A stretch of 64,000 bases of DNA from assembly GCF_030066995.1 (NCBI RefSeq), contig NZ_JASJAP010000003.1:264154-328153 (forward strand), read 5' to 3'. The stretch's first letter is position 1; each line of letters starts with the position of its first letter. This DNA is from Erythrobacter sp. (GTDB lineage Bacteria; Pseudomonadota; Alphaproteobacteria; Sphingomonadales; Sphingomonadaceae). Shown here piece by piece: positions 51,783 through 59,349 of this stretch. A model generated the notes under the pieces. That model had not been told where the DNA came from and ran no database searches. It worked only from the letters and a program-made list of their open reading frames with translations. Both the position numbers and the translations under genes were made by a program.

Positions 51783-52685
51783 ATGAAGCTCGGCGAGCCG
51801 TCTCTGGATCAGTTGCGCATTTTCCTGAGCGTCGTCGAGCACGGCAGTTTTGGCGGAGCGGCGCGGTCCATGGGGCGCGCGGTCTCGGCGGTGAGCTACG
51901 GCATCGCGCAGCTGGAGCAGCAACTGGCGGTCACGCTGTTCGAACGCGAAGGCTCGCGCAAACCCGTCCTCACCGAGGAGGGCGAGGGGCTGCTCGCCGA
52001 GGCGCGTGCAGTCGCCGACCGGGTTGATGCGCTGCTGGCCAAGACCCGCAGCCTGCACGCCGGGCTTGAATCGAGCCTGGGGCTCGTGGTCGATGTGATG
52101 GTGCCGGGCGAACTTACCGCGCAAACCCTGCGCGAGTTTCGCCGCATTTTCCCGACGGTCGCGCTGAGCTTAAATATTGAAGGGCTGGGCGCGGTGGCGC
52201 AGTGCCTGCTTGAGGAGCGATCCGAGCTGGCCATTGGCGGCCCGGTGATCGGCGAGCATCCCGCGCTCGAACGCCAGGCTCTTGGCGAGGTGGATCTGAT
52301 CCCCGTCGCCGCGCCCGATCACCCGCTGGCTGTTGCGGTGGCCGAAGGCGCCATTACCCCCGGCCTTTCGCGCCGACATCTGCAACTGGTCCTGGCCGAC
52401 CGCTCGGACCTCACCCAGGGCCGCGAGTTTTCTGTGCTGAGCCCCCAGACATGGCGGTTGGGCGATCTGGGCGCGAAGCATTCGCTGCTCAAGGAGGGGC
52501 TTGGGTGGGGCAACATGCCGCGCGAGATGGTCGCCGGCGATCTTGAACGCGGGCGGCTGGTCGAGCTCGACCTTCCGGAAAAGCCGGGCGATCACTACAC
52601 GCTCAGCGCGCTCTGGCGGCGCGACACCCGGCTGGGCCCGGCGTCAAGCTGGCTGATCGATGCGTTTCGCGAGGGGCTTGCCTAG
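51783..52685 (+). CDS. LysR-family regulator, divergent to pirin-azoR
   Basis: This is a 300-aa regulator starting MKLGEPSLDQLRIFLSVVEH at the ATG at 51783, with the winged helix in SFGGAARSMGRAVSAVSYGI and the effector domain at about 90-295. Its location next to a perfect T-N11-A repeat and divergent from pirin and azoR suggests it controls them, as for other LysR-quinone reductase pairs. The longer frame to 51714 would include the operator. Confidence 0.88.
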   Translation: MKLGEPSLDQLRIFLSVVEHGSFGGAARSMGRAVSAVSYGIAQLEQQLAVTLFEREGSRKPVLTEEGEGLLAEARAVADRVDALLAKTRSLHAGLESSLGLVVDVMVPGELTAQTLREFRRIFPTVALSLNIEGLGAVAQCLLEERSELAIGGPVIGEHPALERQALGEVDLIPVAAPDHPLAVAVAEGAITPGLSRRHLQLVLADRSDLTQGREFSVLSPQTWRLGDLGAKHSLLKEGLGWGNMPREMVAGDLERGRLVELDLPEKPGDHYTLSALWRRDTRLGPASSWLIDAFREGLA

Positions 52686-53101
52686 GCCTTCGCCTTCCCC
52701 TGTGCCCGCCCGTCGGAATCTCTTGCGGAGCGCAGCCAGCGCAGGGCTTCGACCTTGTCATCAAAGAACTCGACACGCGTCCGCTTCGCCAGCCGGGCGT
52801 ATTGCATCTTGGTTATACTCGACGCGCCGATGATCGCGACGCCTTGCAGGCCGTGTTCGGTTGCCACGTTGATCTGGTCGCGCACCGCGTCGGCCACCTC
52901 TCGGTCCTGAGGCACATAGCCGGTCATGTCTCCGAGGACGCTAAAGGGCGTCTGGCTTTCGATGAAAGGCAGCGTCTTGATCGTCAGTTCCTTGATAAAG
53001 GCCTGAGCGACCTCAAGCGTGTAAAAGCCGCGCGTGGAAAAGTGCATCTCCGCGTGAGTCTCATTACGCGTGATCACATAGTTTGGTGCCAGATCCTCCA
53101 T
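52682..53101 (-). CDS. SpoIIAA-like (STAS-fold) protein, copy 1
   Basis: The 139-aa protein (MEDLAPNYVITRNETHAEMH) has the pattern of small SpoIIAA-like proteins: a strand-rich start, FSVLGDMTGYVPQDREVADA, a hydrophobic VAIIGASSITKMQYARLAKR strand-helix, and the final FFDDKVEALRWLRSA. No phosphorylatable Ser motif of classic SpoIIAA is obvious. It is one of three tandem, similar genes (52.7-54.1 kb). Its stop overlaps the end of the convergent LysR gene by four bases. Role unknown; members of this fold often act in signalling or lipid binding. Confidence 0.7.
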   Translation of the reverse strand: MEDLAPNYVITRNETHAEMHFSTRGFYTLEVAQAFIKELTIKTLPFIESQTPFSVLGDMTGYVPQDREVADAVRDQINVATEHGLQGVAIIGASSITKMQYARLAKRTRVEFFDDKVEALRWLRSARDSDGRAQGKAKA

Positions 53102-53307
53102 TGCCCTCACTTGCTGCTAGGGTTCTTCTTTAGCCGATGGCGTTCGCGCGGATGGAAAGGAGTTTCCTCTCGGGTGGGTTTTCACCGCTGCCAATTTCTT
53201 ACGTTGCTAGCGGGAAGAGGGTGGTTTGAGAGTTAACCCACAGCTAGGGGCGTTTGCCGAGCGTCGCTTGCGAGTTCGGGATCGGAGTGTTCGTTTACCG
53301 GCGCTCG

Positions 53308-53688
53308 CTAGTCTGTGCGCAGCCAGGCGAGCGCTTCGGCGCGGTCGGTGAAGAACTCGCACTGCAGCGCGTCGCTGGCACGCCGAAACTGCTGTTTCAT
53401 CAGGGTCGATCTGTAGAGGATTGCCATCTTGTCGACGCCGACCTTGGCCGATGTGTCCTGCGAGAGCTTGAGCTTGTCCGCCACCTCTCGCGTCTGGACG
53501 ACCATTTCGCGCAGATCGCCGAGCACGCGAAAGCCCTGGCGATCATCGATAAAGGGTTTCGCCGCGCGCAGGAGCGCGACGAACAGCTCTTCCATCTTTC
53601 CCGAGGTGAACAGGCCGGAATGTGAGTAGAGAATCTCGCGCCTGGCTTCGTCGCGTGACACGGTGAAGGTGGGAGCCAGGGTTTCCAT
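53308..53688 (-). CDS. SpoIIAA-like (STAS-fold) protein, copy 2
   Basis: The 126-aa protein (METLAPTFTVSRDEARREIL) matches copies 1 and 3 in layout: FRVLGDLREMVVQTREVADK, MAILYRSTLMKQQFRRASDA and the ending FFTDRAEALAWLRTD. Its ATG is preceded by a hairpin CGGCCC-GATA-GGGCCG (53693-53708 on the plus strand) that covers the AGGG ribosome site. A 206-base gap with no clear gene separates it from copy 1. Confidence 0.68.
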   Translation of the reverse strand: METLAPTFTVSRDEARREILYSHSGLFTSGKMEELFVALLRAAKPFIDDRQGFRVLGDLREMVVQTREVADKLKLSQDTSAKVGVDKMAILYRSTLMKQQFRRASDALQCEFFTDRAEALAWLRTD

Positions 53689-53760
53689 GCCGCGGCCCTA
53701 TCGGGCCGTGGTTAACGATTTTTTCGGAAGGGCCTGTGGTGTTTATCGGGGTCCGCTGGC

Positions 53761-54138
53761 CTAGGAGCGCAGCCAGGCGATGGCGTCGCCCTTAGTGGGG
53801 AAAATCGCGGTGTTGGAGCCCTCGGCGAGGCGCTCATACTGCATCCGTACCAATGGCGCGGTGATCACGATGGCCAGCCGTTCCATGCCCAGCTTTTCCG
53901 ATTCATGGAGCATGAAGCGCATCGATTCCGCCATGAGCCGGTCCTGCACCGCAAGGCCGCTGAGATCGCCCATCACGCGGAACGCTGTCTGACTTTGATA
54001 GAGCGGCTTGGATTTCTCCAGAAGCGAACTCTGGAACCGCGCCATATCCTGCGGCGACCAGAAGCCCGAGGCCGCGAAATGCACCTCGCGCCGGGACTGG
54101 TCGACCAGGATTGTGAAATGAGGTTTGAGCTCGCTCAT
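53761..54138 (-). CDS. SpoIIAA-like (STAS-fold) protein, copy 3
   Basis: The 125-aa protein (MSELKPHFTILVDQSRREVH) has FRVMGDLSGLAVQDRLMAES, LAIVITAPLVRMQYERLAEG and the end FPTKGDAIAWLRS. It is the first of the three tandem copies in transcription order. A hairpin AGGGG-TGA-CCCCT (54139-54151) sits directly before its ATG and contains the ribosome site. The start at 54138 is used rather than 54147, where the ribosome site would be lost. Confidence 0.68.
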   Translation of the reverse strand: MSELKPHFTILVDQSRREVHFAASGFWSPQDMARFQSSLLEKSKPLYQSQTAFRVMGDLSGLAVQDRLMAESMRFMLHESEKLGMERLAIVITAPLVRMQYERLAEGSNTAIFPTKGDAIAWLRS

Positions 54139-54232
54139 AGGGGTCACCCCTTAGAGCATGAGTGGTTAAGGATTTACCACGGGGCTTGCGGGGGCCGAAA
54201 TCGTCGAATGCCCTGCCGATCACTCGCGTCGA

Positions 54233-55327
54233 TCAAACCCGCATCACCCAGCCATGGCGGTCGGGTTCGCGCCCGTGCTGGATATCGACGAGCTTGGTGC
54301 GCAGCTTTGAGGTGAGCTGACCGTTGCCGCCCGCGCCGATCTGGAACTCGCCTTGAGGGGAGGCGACCGTGCCGACCGGCGTGACCACCGCAGCCGTGCC
54401 ACAGGCCATGGTTTCCAGCAGCTCGCCGCTCTGCGCCTCGGCGCGCCATTGATCGATCGAATACGGCTCCTCGCGCACATCAAGGCCCTCTTCGCGCAAC
54501 AGAGCGATCAGGCTCTCACGTGTGATACCGGGCAGGATCGTGCCGGTCAGCGGCGGCGTGATGACGCTGCCGTCGGCTCTGACGAAGAACAGGTTCATTC
54601 CGCCCAGTTCCTCAACCCATTTGTGTTCGATCGCGTCGAGGAAGACGACCTGGTCGCAGCCGTGCGCAATCGCCTCGGCCTGCGGGACCAGCGAGGCGGC
54701 GTAATTGCCACCGGTCTTCGCCGCGCCGGTGCCACCGGGGGCGGCGCGGACATAATCCTGGCTCACCCAGATCTTCACCGGGTTCACGCCACCCTTGAAG
54801 TAATTGCCCGAGGACACGAGGATGACGATAAACTTGTATTGCTTGGCCGGACGCACCCCCAGAAACGCTTCGGATGCGAACATGAAGGGGCGGATGTAGA
54901 GCGAGCCGCCCTCGATTTGCGGCATCCAGTGCGCGTCGGTCTCGACCGCGATCCTGACCGCGTCGAGAAACAGGTCTTCCGGGATTTCCGGCATCGCCAT
55001 CCGCCGCGCGCTGGCGTTGAAACGCCCCGCGTTCGCTTCGGGACGAAACAGTGCTAGCCCGCCACCCTTGTGGGGAAAGGCCTTCATCCCTTCGAAGATT
55101 TCCTGCGCATAATGCAGCACGCTGGCGGCCGGATCGAGCGCGATCGGTTCGCGCGGTCCAATGCGCGGCGAGTGCCAGCCGCCCGCCACGCTGCCCGGGG
55201 CGCCCTCGTCGTATTCGACCGTGACCATATGATCGGTGAAGGTGGTTCCGAAACCGGGGTCTTTGATCGCCTCGATCCGATCTGCGTCGGGCGTGGGCGA
55301 GGGGTGAGGGATGCGTGTGAACTGCAT
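54233..55327 (-). CDS. ilvE: Branched-chain amino acid aminotransferase
   Basis: The 364-aa class IV PLP enzyme of the eukaryote-like BCAT IIa group has VLHYAQEIFEGMKAF, SLYIRPFMFASEAFLGV, AAKTGGNYAASLVPQ around the PLP lysine, and TGTILPGITRESLI. It makes and degrades Leu, Ile and Val. The ATG at 55327 (MQFTRIPHPS) fits the family; 12 upstream residues are omitted. Not linked to other ilv genes here. Confidence 0.93.
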   Translation of the reverse strand: MQFTRIPHPSPTPDADRIEAIKDPGFGTTFTDHMVTVEYDEGAPGSVAGGWHSPRIGPREPIALDPAASVLHYAQEIFEGMKAFPHKGGGLALFRPEANAGRFNASARRMAMPEIPEDLFLDAVRIAVETDAHWMPQIEGGSLYIRPFMFASEAFLGVRPAKQYKFIVILVSSGNYFKGGVNPVKIWVSQDYVRAAPGGTGAAKTGGNYAASLVPQAEAIAHGCDQVVFLDAIEHKWVEELGGMNLFFVRADGSVITPPLTGTILPGITRESLIALLREEGLDVREEPYSIDQWRAEAQSGELLETMACGTAAVVTPVGTVASPQGEFQIGAGGNGQLTSKLRTKLVDIQHGREPDRHGWVMRV

Positions 55328-55462
55328 GGAATTGCGGGTAATAGGACTGGGCGCGGGGGGCAAGCGAAGTGTGCGCTATCGCCCGCAAGACCGCGCGCTG
55401 GCCACGCGCGTCAGGTCGGTGCGCGAGCCACACGCATCACGTCGGTGCGCCAACCGCGCGCA

Positions 55463-56425
55463 TCATTTTAACGCGCATGAAAGCTCGATCACATCCGCAG
55501 CGAGATCGAATGTCAGGCGCGAGCAATGCGCGATCTGGCTGCGACCGATCCGTGTGACGACATCCGGCTTGCCGCGGCCCTTTCGCCGGCTGACGACAAT
55601 CGCGCCATCCACAAAGCGGGGATCGTTCTCGTCAATGTTCCCGACTTTGTTGGCCTTGCCATGATCGTTCACGCGCACGGCAAAGGTATCCAGCTGCAAA
55701 TCGCCCAATTCCAGTGGGTAGGCAAGGCGCATGTCTTTCGTAGGCCGGCGCATCGCGAACGCGGCCATTTCGACCACATTCTCGCTGCCTTCGACAAAGC
55801 CGCCTTCTTGATGGGTGGCGAGGAAATTGGCCGTCGAGGCGGAGACAAGATTGGGCTCAATCCCGAGAGCAAAGACGGCAAACAGTTTCTTGTCCGCCAC
55901 CTCAAGATCGGTCCCAATCCGCAGAAAGTCGGGACGTCCCTTGCGCTTGAGGGGGAAACGCTGCACGCGCTCGGATGCGGAGGGTTCGCCAAGGACGAAA
56001 GTGACGCGATCATAGGGCAAGTGTTGGACTCCGATGACGCCATCGGCGCGGTTAGAGGCCGCAATCTTGGTCCAGGTCACCCGCCGTTTCCTTGGCTCCG
56101 AACCAAAATTGAGGCTCGTGTTCGTCACGTAAGTCGGGACCTGATACTCGCCGAAATCGTATGTCAGCCGATCCGAGGCGCGCAGCTTGGCTTTCTCGGC
56201 GATATCCGGGTTGATCAGGATCGGCCCCGAGGCGCTGGGATTGACTTCGAGCCTGGTGGGCACGCCGTTGACCAACACCTCGATTGTGTCGAGGCCCTCA
56301 AGTCGCAATTCGCTGGACAGTTCTTGCGGCTGCGATGCGGCGGCGGGGGTGCGCGCGAGAGCAAGCCCAAGCGCGGGCGCGAACGCAATCAAAGCAAGGG
56401 GGCAAAGACGTGAGCTAGCGTGCAT
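55463..56425 (-). CDS. Exported retropepsin-like protein without visible catalytic Asp
   Basis: The 320-aa protein has a signal peptide (about residues 1-31, LALIAFAPALGLALARTPAA). Two repeats follow: LDTIEVLVNGVPTRLEVNPS then ASGPILINPDIA, and later NFLATHQEGGF. DGVIGVQHLPYDRVTFVLGE between them is a segment I associate with aspartic-protease-like (retropepsin-fold) proteins of sphingomonads. The expected D-T/S-G triad is replaced by N-P-S-A-S, so it may be an inactive fold used for binding. The gene is preceded by two 17-base direct repeats. Confidence 0.5.
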   Translation of the reverse strand: MHASSRLCPLALIAFAPALGLALARTPAAASQPQELSSELRLEGLDTIEVLVNGVPTRLEVNPSASGPILINPDIAEKAKLRASDRLTYDFGEYQVPTYVTNTSLNFGSEPRKRRVTWTKIAASNRADGVIGVQHLPYDRVTFVLGEPSASERVQRFPLKRKGRPDFLRIGTDLEVADKKLFAVFALGIEPNLVSASTANFLATHQEGGFVEGSENVVEMAAFAMRRPTKDMRLAYPLELGDLQLDTFAVRVNDHGKANKVGNIDENDPRFVDGAIVVSRRKGRGKPDVVTRIGRSQIAHCSRLTFDLAADVIELSCALK

Positions 56426-56459
56426 GGCAAAGGCGTATTTTAGCGTGGATGCGCGTTAG

Positions 56460-56496
56460 TCCGGGATTTGTGAAGAACTTCCGGGATTTGTGAAGA
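56460..56496. repeat. Tandem direct repeat, 17 bases, period 20
   Basis: TCCGGGATTTGTGAAGA occurs at 56460-56476 and again at 56480-56496. It lies 34-71 bases upstream of the retropepsin-like gene start on the minus strand, a position suited to a regulator that binds side by side on one helix face. Confidence 0.55.
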
Positions 56497-56513
56497 TGCA
56501 TAGCCTCAAATGT

Positions 56514-56548
56514 AAAGGGCAGTTCCGCCCGTCGGGGAACTGCCCTTT
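56514..56548 (-). terminator. Perfect 13-bp hairpin downstream of the mini-ORF
   Basis: AAAGGGCAGTTCC (56514-56526) and GGAACTGCCCTTT (56536-56548) pair completely around a 9-base loop. Read on the minus strand, it lies 53 bases after the mini-ORF stop and ends in TTT ACATTT, so it can terminate that transcript; it may also insulate the downstream gene. Confidence 0.65.
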
Positions 56549-56601
56549 GCATGGTCAGCGGCCGGAAGCGCCGCTCACGTAGCCTTACTCGGCAAGGAGA
56601 G

Positions 56602-56658
56602 TTACCGAATATGCTCCGTAGGGATCTTCACCGACCTCGCTACTGAACCATGAGACAT
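56602..56658 (-). CDS. Candidate 18-codon peptide with full-length Shine-Dalgarno
   Basis: On the minus strand GAAAGGAGGTGATCC (56660-56674) is complementary to the complete 3' tail of 16S rRNA, with GGAGG placed 7 bases before ATG at 56658. The frame reads MSHGSVARSVKIPTEHIR and stops. A 13-bp hairpin follows. The peptide is basic and matches no family I know. It may be a leader peptide, a small protein, or part of an RNA whose job is to hold ribosomes. Confidence 0.4.
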   Translation of the reverse strand: MSHGSVARSVKIPTEHIR

Positions 56659-56976
56659 CGGATCACCTCCTTTCGCGCTATGAAGCCATGACCCCGAACG
56701 TTTCACCGGGGGCCGAGCCGATGCGTGTACCGCTGGCCTGAGTGTGTTGTGAATCATGTGATTTGCTCACACAAGACTTGAATTCTGGTTTTCCCACGTC
56801 ACAATAGTTGGCCGCCGTAATGATCGCGGCGCGATGACGCTCTGGGGAATGGCCCGGGGCGTTTTTGATTCCGCATCCCGGAGCCTGCGGCGCACCGCGC
56901 AAGCCTGTGGATAAGTCTGTGCGAATCGGGTGGGCAAGTCTGGGGAAAGCGCTCGGACAAACCCGGGAAAAAGCTC

Positions 56977-57477
56977 TTATCGGCAATCCTCGATCACGCG
57001 GCTGACCTCGGCCCAGGCGGGGATGTAGAGCGCTTCCTCACCCTCGACCTCGATCGCAAACCGCCCTTTGGTGATCGCGATGGCATCGAGCAGCGGATCA
57101 TCGGGCGCCAGCTCTGCGGCCACCAGACCGGCCCCCTCGACCGAATTGGCCACTAGCTGGCGGGTCGTCGTCTCCGCCTGCACCACCATCGTGAGCGGGC
57201 CTTGGCGGGCTGTGCGCCGGGCAAGGCCGACCTGCCCCGTCCGCTTGTCGCACCGGATGATGAAGGGAAGGGCGCGATCGGGCACGCCGAAAAGGCCGAG
57301 GCTTTCGGCCGGCTCGTCCACATATTGCCAGGTTCCCGGCGTTTGCGGCGCGTCGAGATAGTAGTCGGATTCCAGCGCGCTGGAGGGATTGTCCTGAGCG
57401 CAAGCGGCGGTGGCGATGGTCAGCGGCACGCAGAGCGCGCCCAGCGCGGCTGAGAGAGTGGAGAGCGAAGCTTTCAT
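56977..57477 (-). CDS. Exported hypothetical protein, 166 aa
   Basis: A signal peptide (LSALGALCVPLTIATAACA, cut near residue 27) is followed by a strand-rich domain with two cysteines (IIRCDKRTGQVGLARR and the final EDCR) that could form a disulfide. DYYLDAPQTPGTWQYVDEPA near the start and DDPLLDAIAITKGRFAIEVE near the end look like a small beta-sandwich. No catalytic motif is seen. It is divergent from the tlyA-like gene. Confidence 0.6.
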   Translation of the reverse strand: MKASLSTLSAALGALCVPLTIATAACAQDNPSSALESDYYLDAPQTPGTWQYVDEPAESLGLFGVPDRALPFIIRCDKRTGQVGLARRTARQGPLTMVVQAETTTRQLVANSVEGAGLVAAELAPDDPLLDAIAITKGRFAIEVEGEEALYIPAWAEVSRVIEDCR

Positions 57478-57511
57478 GCCCCCTCAATGCGCGCTAACGG
57501 CTTACGCGTCC

Positions 57512-58267
57512 ATGACCAAGCCGGCCTCTTCCCTCAAGAAAATGCGGATTGACCAATTGCTGGTCGAGCGCGGGCTCGCCGAGAGCCGCACGCGCGCCCA
57601 GGCGTTGGTTATGGCGGGCACGGTGTTTGTGGGTGAAACGAAGGTCGAGAAACCGGGCCAGTCCGTTCCCCGCGACGCCGCGCTGGAGGTGCGCGGGCGC
57701 GATCATCCCTGGGTCAGCCGCGGCGGGATCAAGCTGGCCCACGCGCTTGAACACTTTGCGATCGATGTCACCGGCGCGGTGGCGATGGACATTGGCAGCT
57801 CGACCGGCGGCTTTACCGATGTTCTGCTGACGCGCGGCGCGGCGCATGTCTTTGCGGTGGACAGCGGAACCAATCAGCTCGCCTGGAAGCTGCGCCGCGA
57901 TGACCGCGTGACGGTGCTCGAGCAGACGAGCGCGCGCCTTCTCACACCCGATTTGATCGACCGGGCGTGCGATCTGGTGGTGTGCGATGCAAGCTTCATC
58001 AGCCTCGCCAAGGTGCTGGAGGTGCCGCTGCAACTGGCCGCGCCGCAGTGCCGTCTGGTGGCGCTGATCAAGCCGCAATTCGAGGTCGCGCGCGCGGAGG
58101 TGGGCAAGGGCGGTGTGGTGCGCGACCCGGCTCTGCATGAACGCGTATGCGACGAAGTTCGTGAGTGGGTTCAGGGGCTTGGCTGGGCGGTTGAAGGGAT
58201 AATCGAAAGTCCGATCACCGGTCCCAAGGGCAATGTGGAATTCCTGATCCACGCGGTGCGGTCTTGA
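57512..58267 (+). CDS. TlyA-family rRNA methyltransferase
   Basis: The 251-aa protein has an S4 RNA-binding domain (MRIDQLLVERGLAESRTRAQ, about residues 11-70) and an FtsJ-like SAM domain with AVAMDIGSSTGGFTDVLL and the Lys of IKPQFEV. The family (TlyA/YqxC) 2'-O-methylates rRNA; the haemolysin label is historical. The ATG at 57512 is used; the ATG ten codons later is an alternative. Confidence 0.92.
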   Translation: MTKPASSLKKMRIDQLLVERGLAESRTRAQALVMAGTVFVGETKVEKPGQSVPRDAALEVRGRDHPWVSRGGIKLAHALEHFAIDVTGAVAMDIGSSTGGFTDVLLTRGAAHVFAVDSGTNQLAWKLRRDDRVTVLEQTSARLLTPDLIDRACDLVVCDASFISLAKVLEVPLQLAAPQCRLVALIKPQFEVARAEVGKGGVVRDPALHERVCDEVREWVQGLGWAVEGIIESPITGPKGNVEFLIHAVRS

Positions 58268-58444
58268 ATGGCGCAGCCCATACGGGTTGCGCTCCTCGCT
58301 AGACGCCCTCCGGCGAATTCTCGCCTGCAGACCCGCTGCGGGCGCGCGCTTGCGCTTGCGAAATCTCAGATCTCGAAACAGCTCGTCTTCGCCGTAGTCG
58401 CTCCGCCAAATGTTCGCGAAAGCGAACCGCAAGTCCAAGGGCCG

Positions 58445-58499
58445 CCCCGCAGGCGCCCCGCAGGCACCCCGCAGGCTCCCCGCAGGCACCCCGTAGCCC
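58445..58499. repeat. Tandem repeat, 11-base unit, five copies
   Basis: CCCCGCAGGC followed by one variable base occurs four times (58445-58488) and a fifth diverged copy CCCCGTAGCCC ends at 58499. An 11-base unit keeps no reading frame. It lies in the 294-base gap between the tlyA-like gene and the next gene, where I see no coding region; short frames here have no ribosome site. Confidence 0.7.
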
Positions 58500-58561
58500 A
58501 GGATCAGGCGGAGGGAACAGCGCCGAGGAGTTCGCCCGGATGGGCGAACACATGACGAGCC

Positions 58562-59224
58562 TTACACGCCTTCCAGGTCCAGCGAGCCGATTTTCGTGTC
58601 GAGATCGATCGGTATCTGCGCCAGCACATCGACGCCGCTCGCCTTTTCGTAAGCGGCATCGCCAAGCTCGGCGACCAGTTCCTCCTGAACGGCGTCGCGC
58701 TTGCGCAGCAGGTCCGCGATTTCCTCGCGATAAAGCGCCACCATGGCGGTGACGAAGCGGTTTACGAGATCGTCCTGCTTGGTGTCGTCGACGTTGAAGG
58801 CGGGCAGGTGCTCGATCATCACGTCGGCGGGATAGAGAAACTCGTTGGTGACGTAGCGATTGGTCGCGAACCAGGCGCGCGGGATGCCTAGCGCATCAAT
58901 CGAAAGGCCGATCAGGTGCGTGACATGCGCCTTCGCGTCTTCGCCCTGCGGCGGCCAGACCTTGGGCTCCAGCCCCTCGGGCAATTGGGTGCGGTGGAGG
59001 AAGAGGTGAAAGTGGCCGTGCTCATCCTCATCCCGGTCTCCCGCCGCATGGACGTGATAGTACCATCGCGCCTTGCAGCTCTGGCTGCGCGCGTCGCCCT
59101 TGGGATAATGCGTCCAATAGGTCGCGCCCCCTTCCGGGATCACCCGCAGCATAAGTGGCTTTTGCTCGGCGGCCATGGCGGTGATCGTCTCTATGACGGT
59201 AAGGGCGGCGCGTTCGGGGGTCAT
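58562..59224 (-). CDS. Conserved hypothetical protein, 220 aa
   Basis: The protein has a His/Asp-rich segment (KARWYYHVHAAGDRDEDEHG then HFHLFLHRTQLPEG) that looks like a metal-binding beta-strand cluster, preceded by YWTHYPKGD. The C-terminal 100 residues are helical (DDLVNRFVTAMVALYREEIA, LLRKRDAVQEELVAELGDAA). No signal peptide or membrane helix. The family is not recognised; the aromatic-His pattern appears conserved and may be an uncharacterised alphaproteobacterial domain. Confidence 0.6.
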   Translation of the reverse strand: MTPERAALTVIETITAMAAEQKPLMLRVIPEGGATYWTHYPKGDARSQSCKARWYYHVHAAGDRDEDEHGHFHLFLHRTQLPEGLEPKVWPPQGEDAKAHVTHLIGLSIDALGIPRAWFATNRYVTNEFLYPADVMIEHLPAFNVDDTKQDDLVNRFVTAMVALYREEIADLLRKRDAVQEELVAELGDAAYEKASGVDVLAQIPIDLDTKIGSLDLEGV

Positions 59225-59274
59225 GGTGCGGGGGCTTGGATTACCTGCTTCCTTGAAATCCTGGGACCGGAACG

Positions 59275-59311
59275 AAAAAGGCCAGTGGCAACCTGTTCGT
59301 CGCCACCGGCC
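59275..59311 (-). terminator. Intrinsic terminator of cysteine-repeat gene
   Basis: On the minus strand GGCCGGTGGC (plus 59302-59311) pairs with GCCACTGGCC (plus 59280-59289), with one mismatch, and TTTTT follows (59275-59279). It lies 39 bases after the stop of the cysteine-repeat lipoprotein gene. Confidence 0.8.
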
Positions 59312-59349
59312 TCTTTGTTACACGCATCGAAGCGTGAGGCTGAACCCGA

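Larger units (their letters stand above)
56426..56976. other. 550-base stretch without a normal gene
   Basis: This gap holds, from left to right, two direct repeats (56460-56496), a 13-bp hairpin (56514-56548), an 18-codon ORF with a perfect ribosome site (56602-56674), a TGTGA/TCACA-type half-palindrome (about 56744-56771), and one perfect DnaA box (TGTGGATAA, 56906-56914). A 102-aa frame on the minus strand (56678-56986) has no ribosome site and Arg/Pro/Ser-rich shadow composition, so I do not call it. The layout suggests a small RNA or leader gene on the minus strand. Confidence 0.5.

Noticed and set aside
56906..56914. Perfect DnaA box TGTGGATAA, possible replication origin
   Set aside because: It stands alone; no cluster of boxes, AT-rich unwinding stretch or origin-type genes (dnaA, parAB, hemE) are nearby.
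56678..56986. A 102-codon minus-strand frame in the 550-base gap
   Set aside because: No ribosome site, Arg/Pro/Ser-rich composition, and it overlaps the exported-protein gene end. The small 18-codon unit inside the same gap has better signals.
58268..58555. A 95-codon plus-strand frame across the 11-base repeat
   Set aside because: It starts directly at the stop of the tlyA-like gene, is Arg/Pro-rich, and contains an out-of-frame tandem repeat; no sign of selection for coding.
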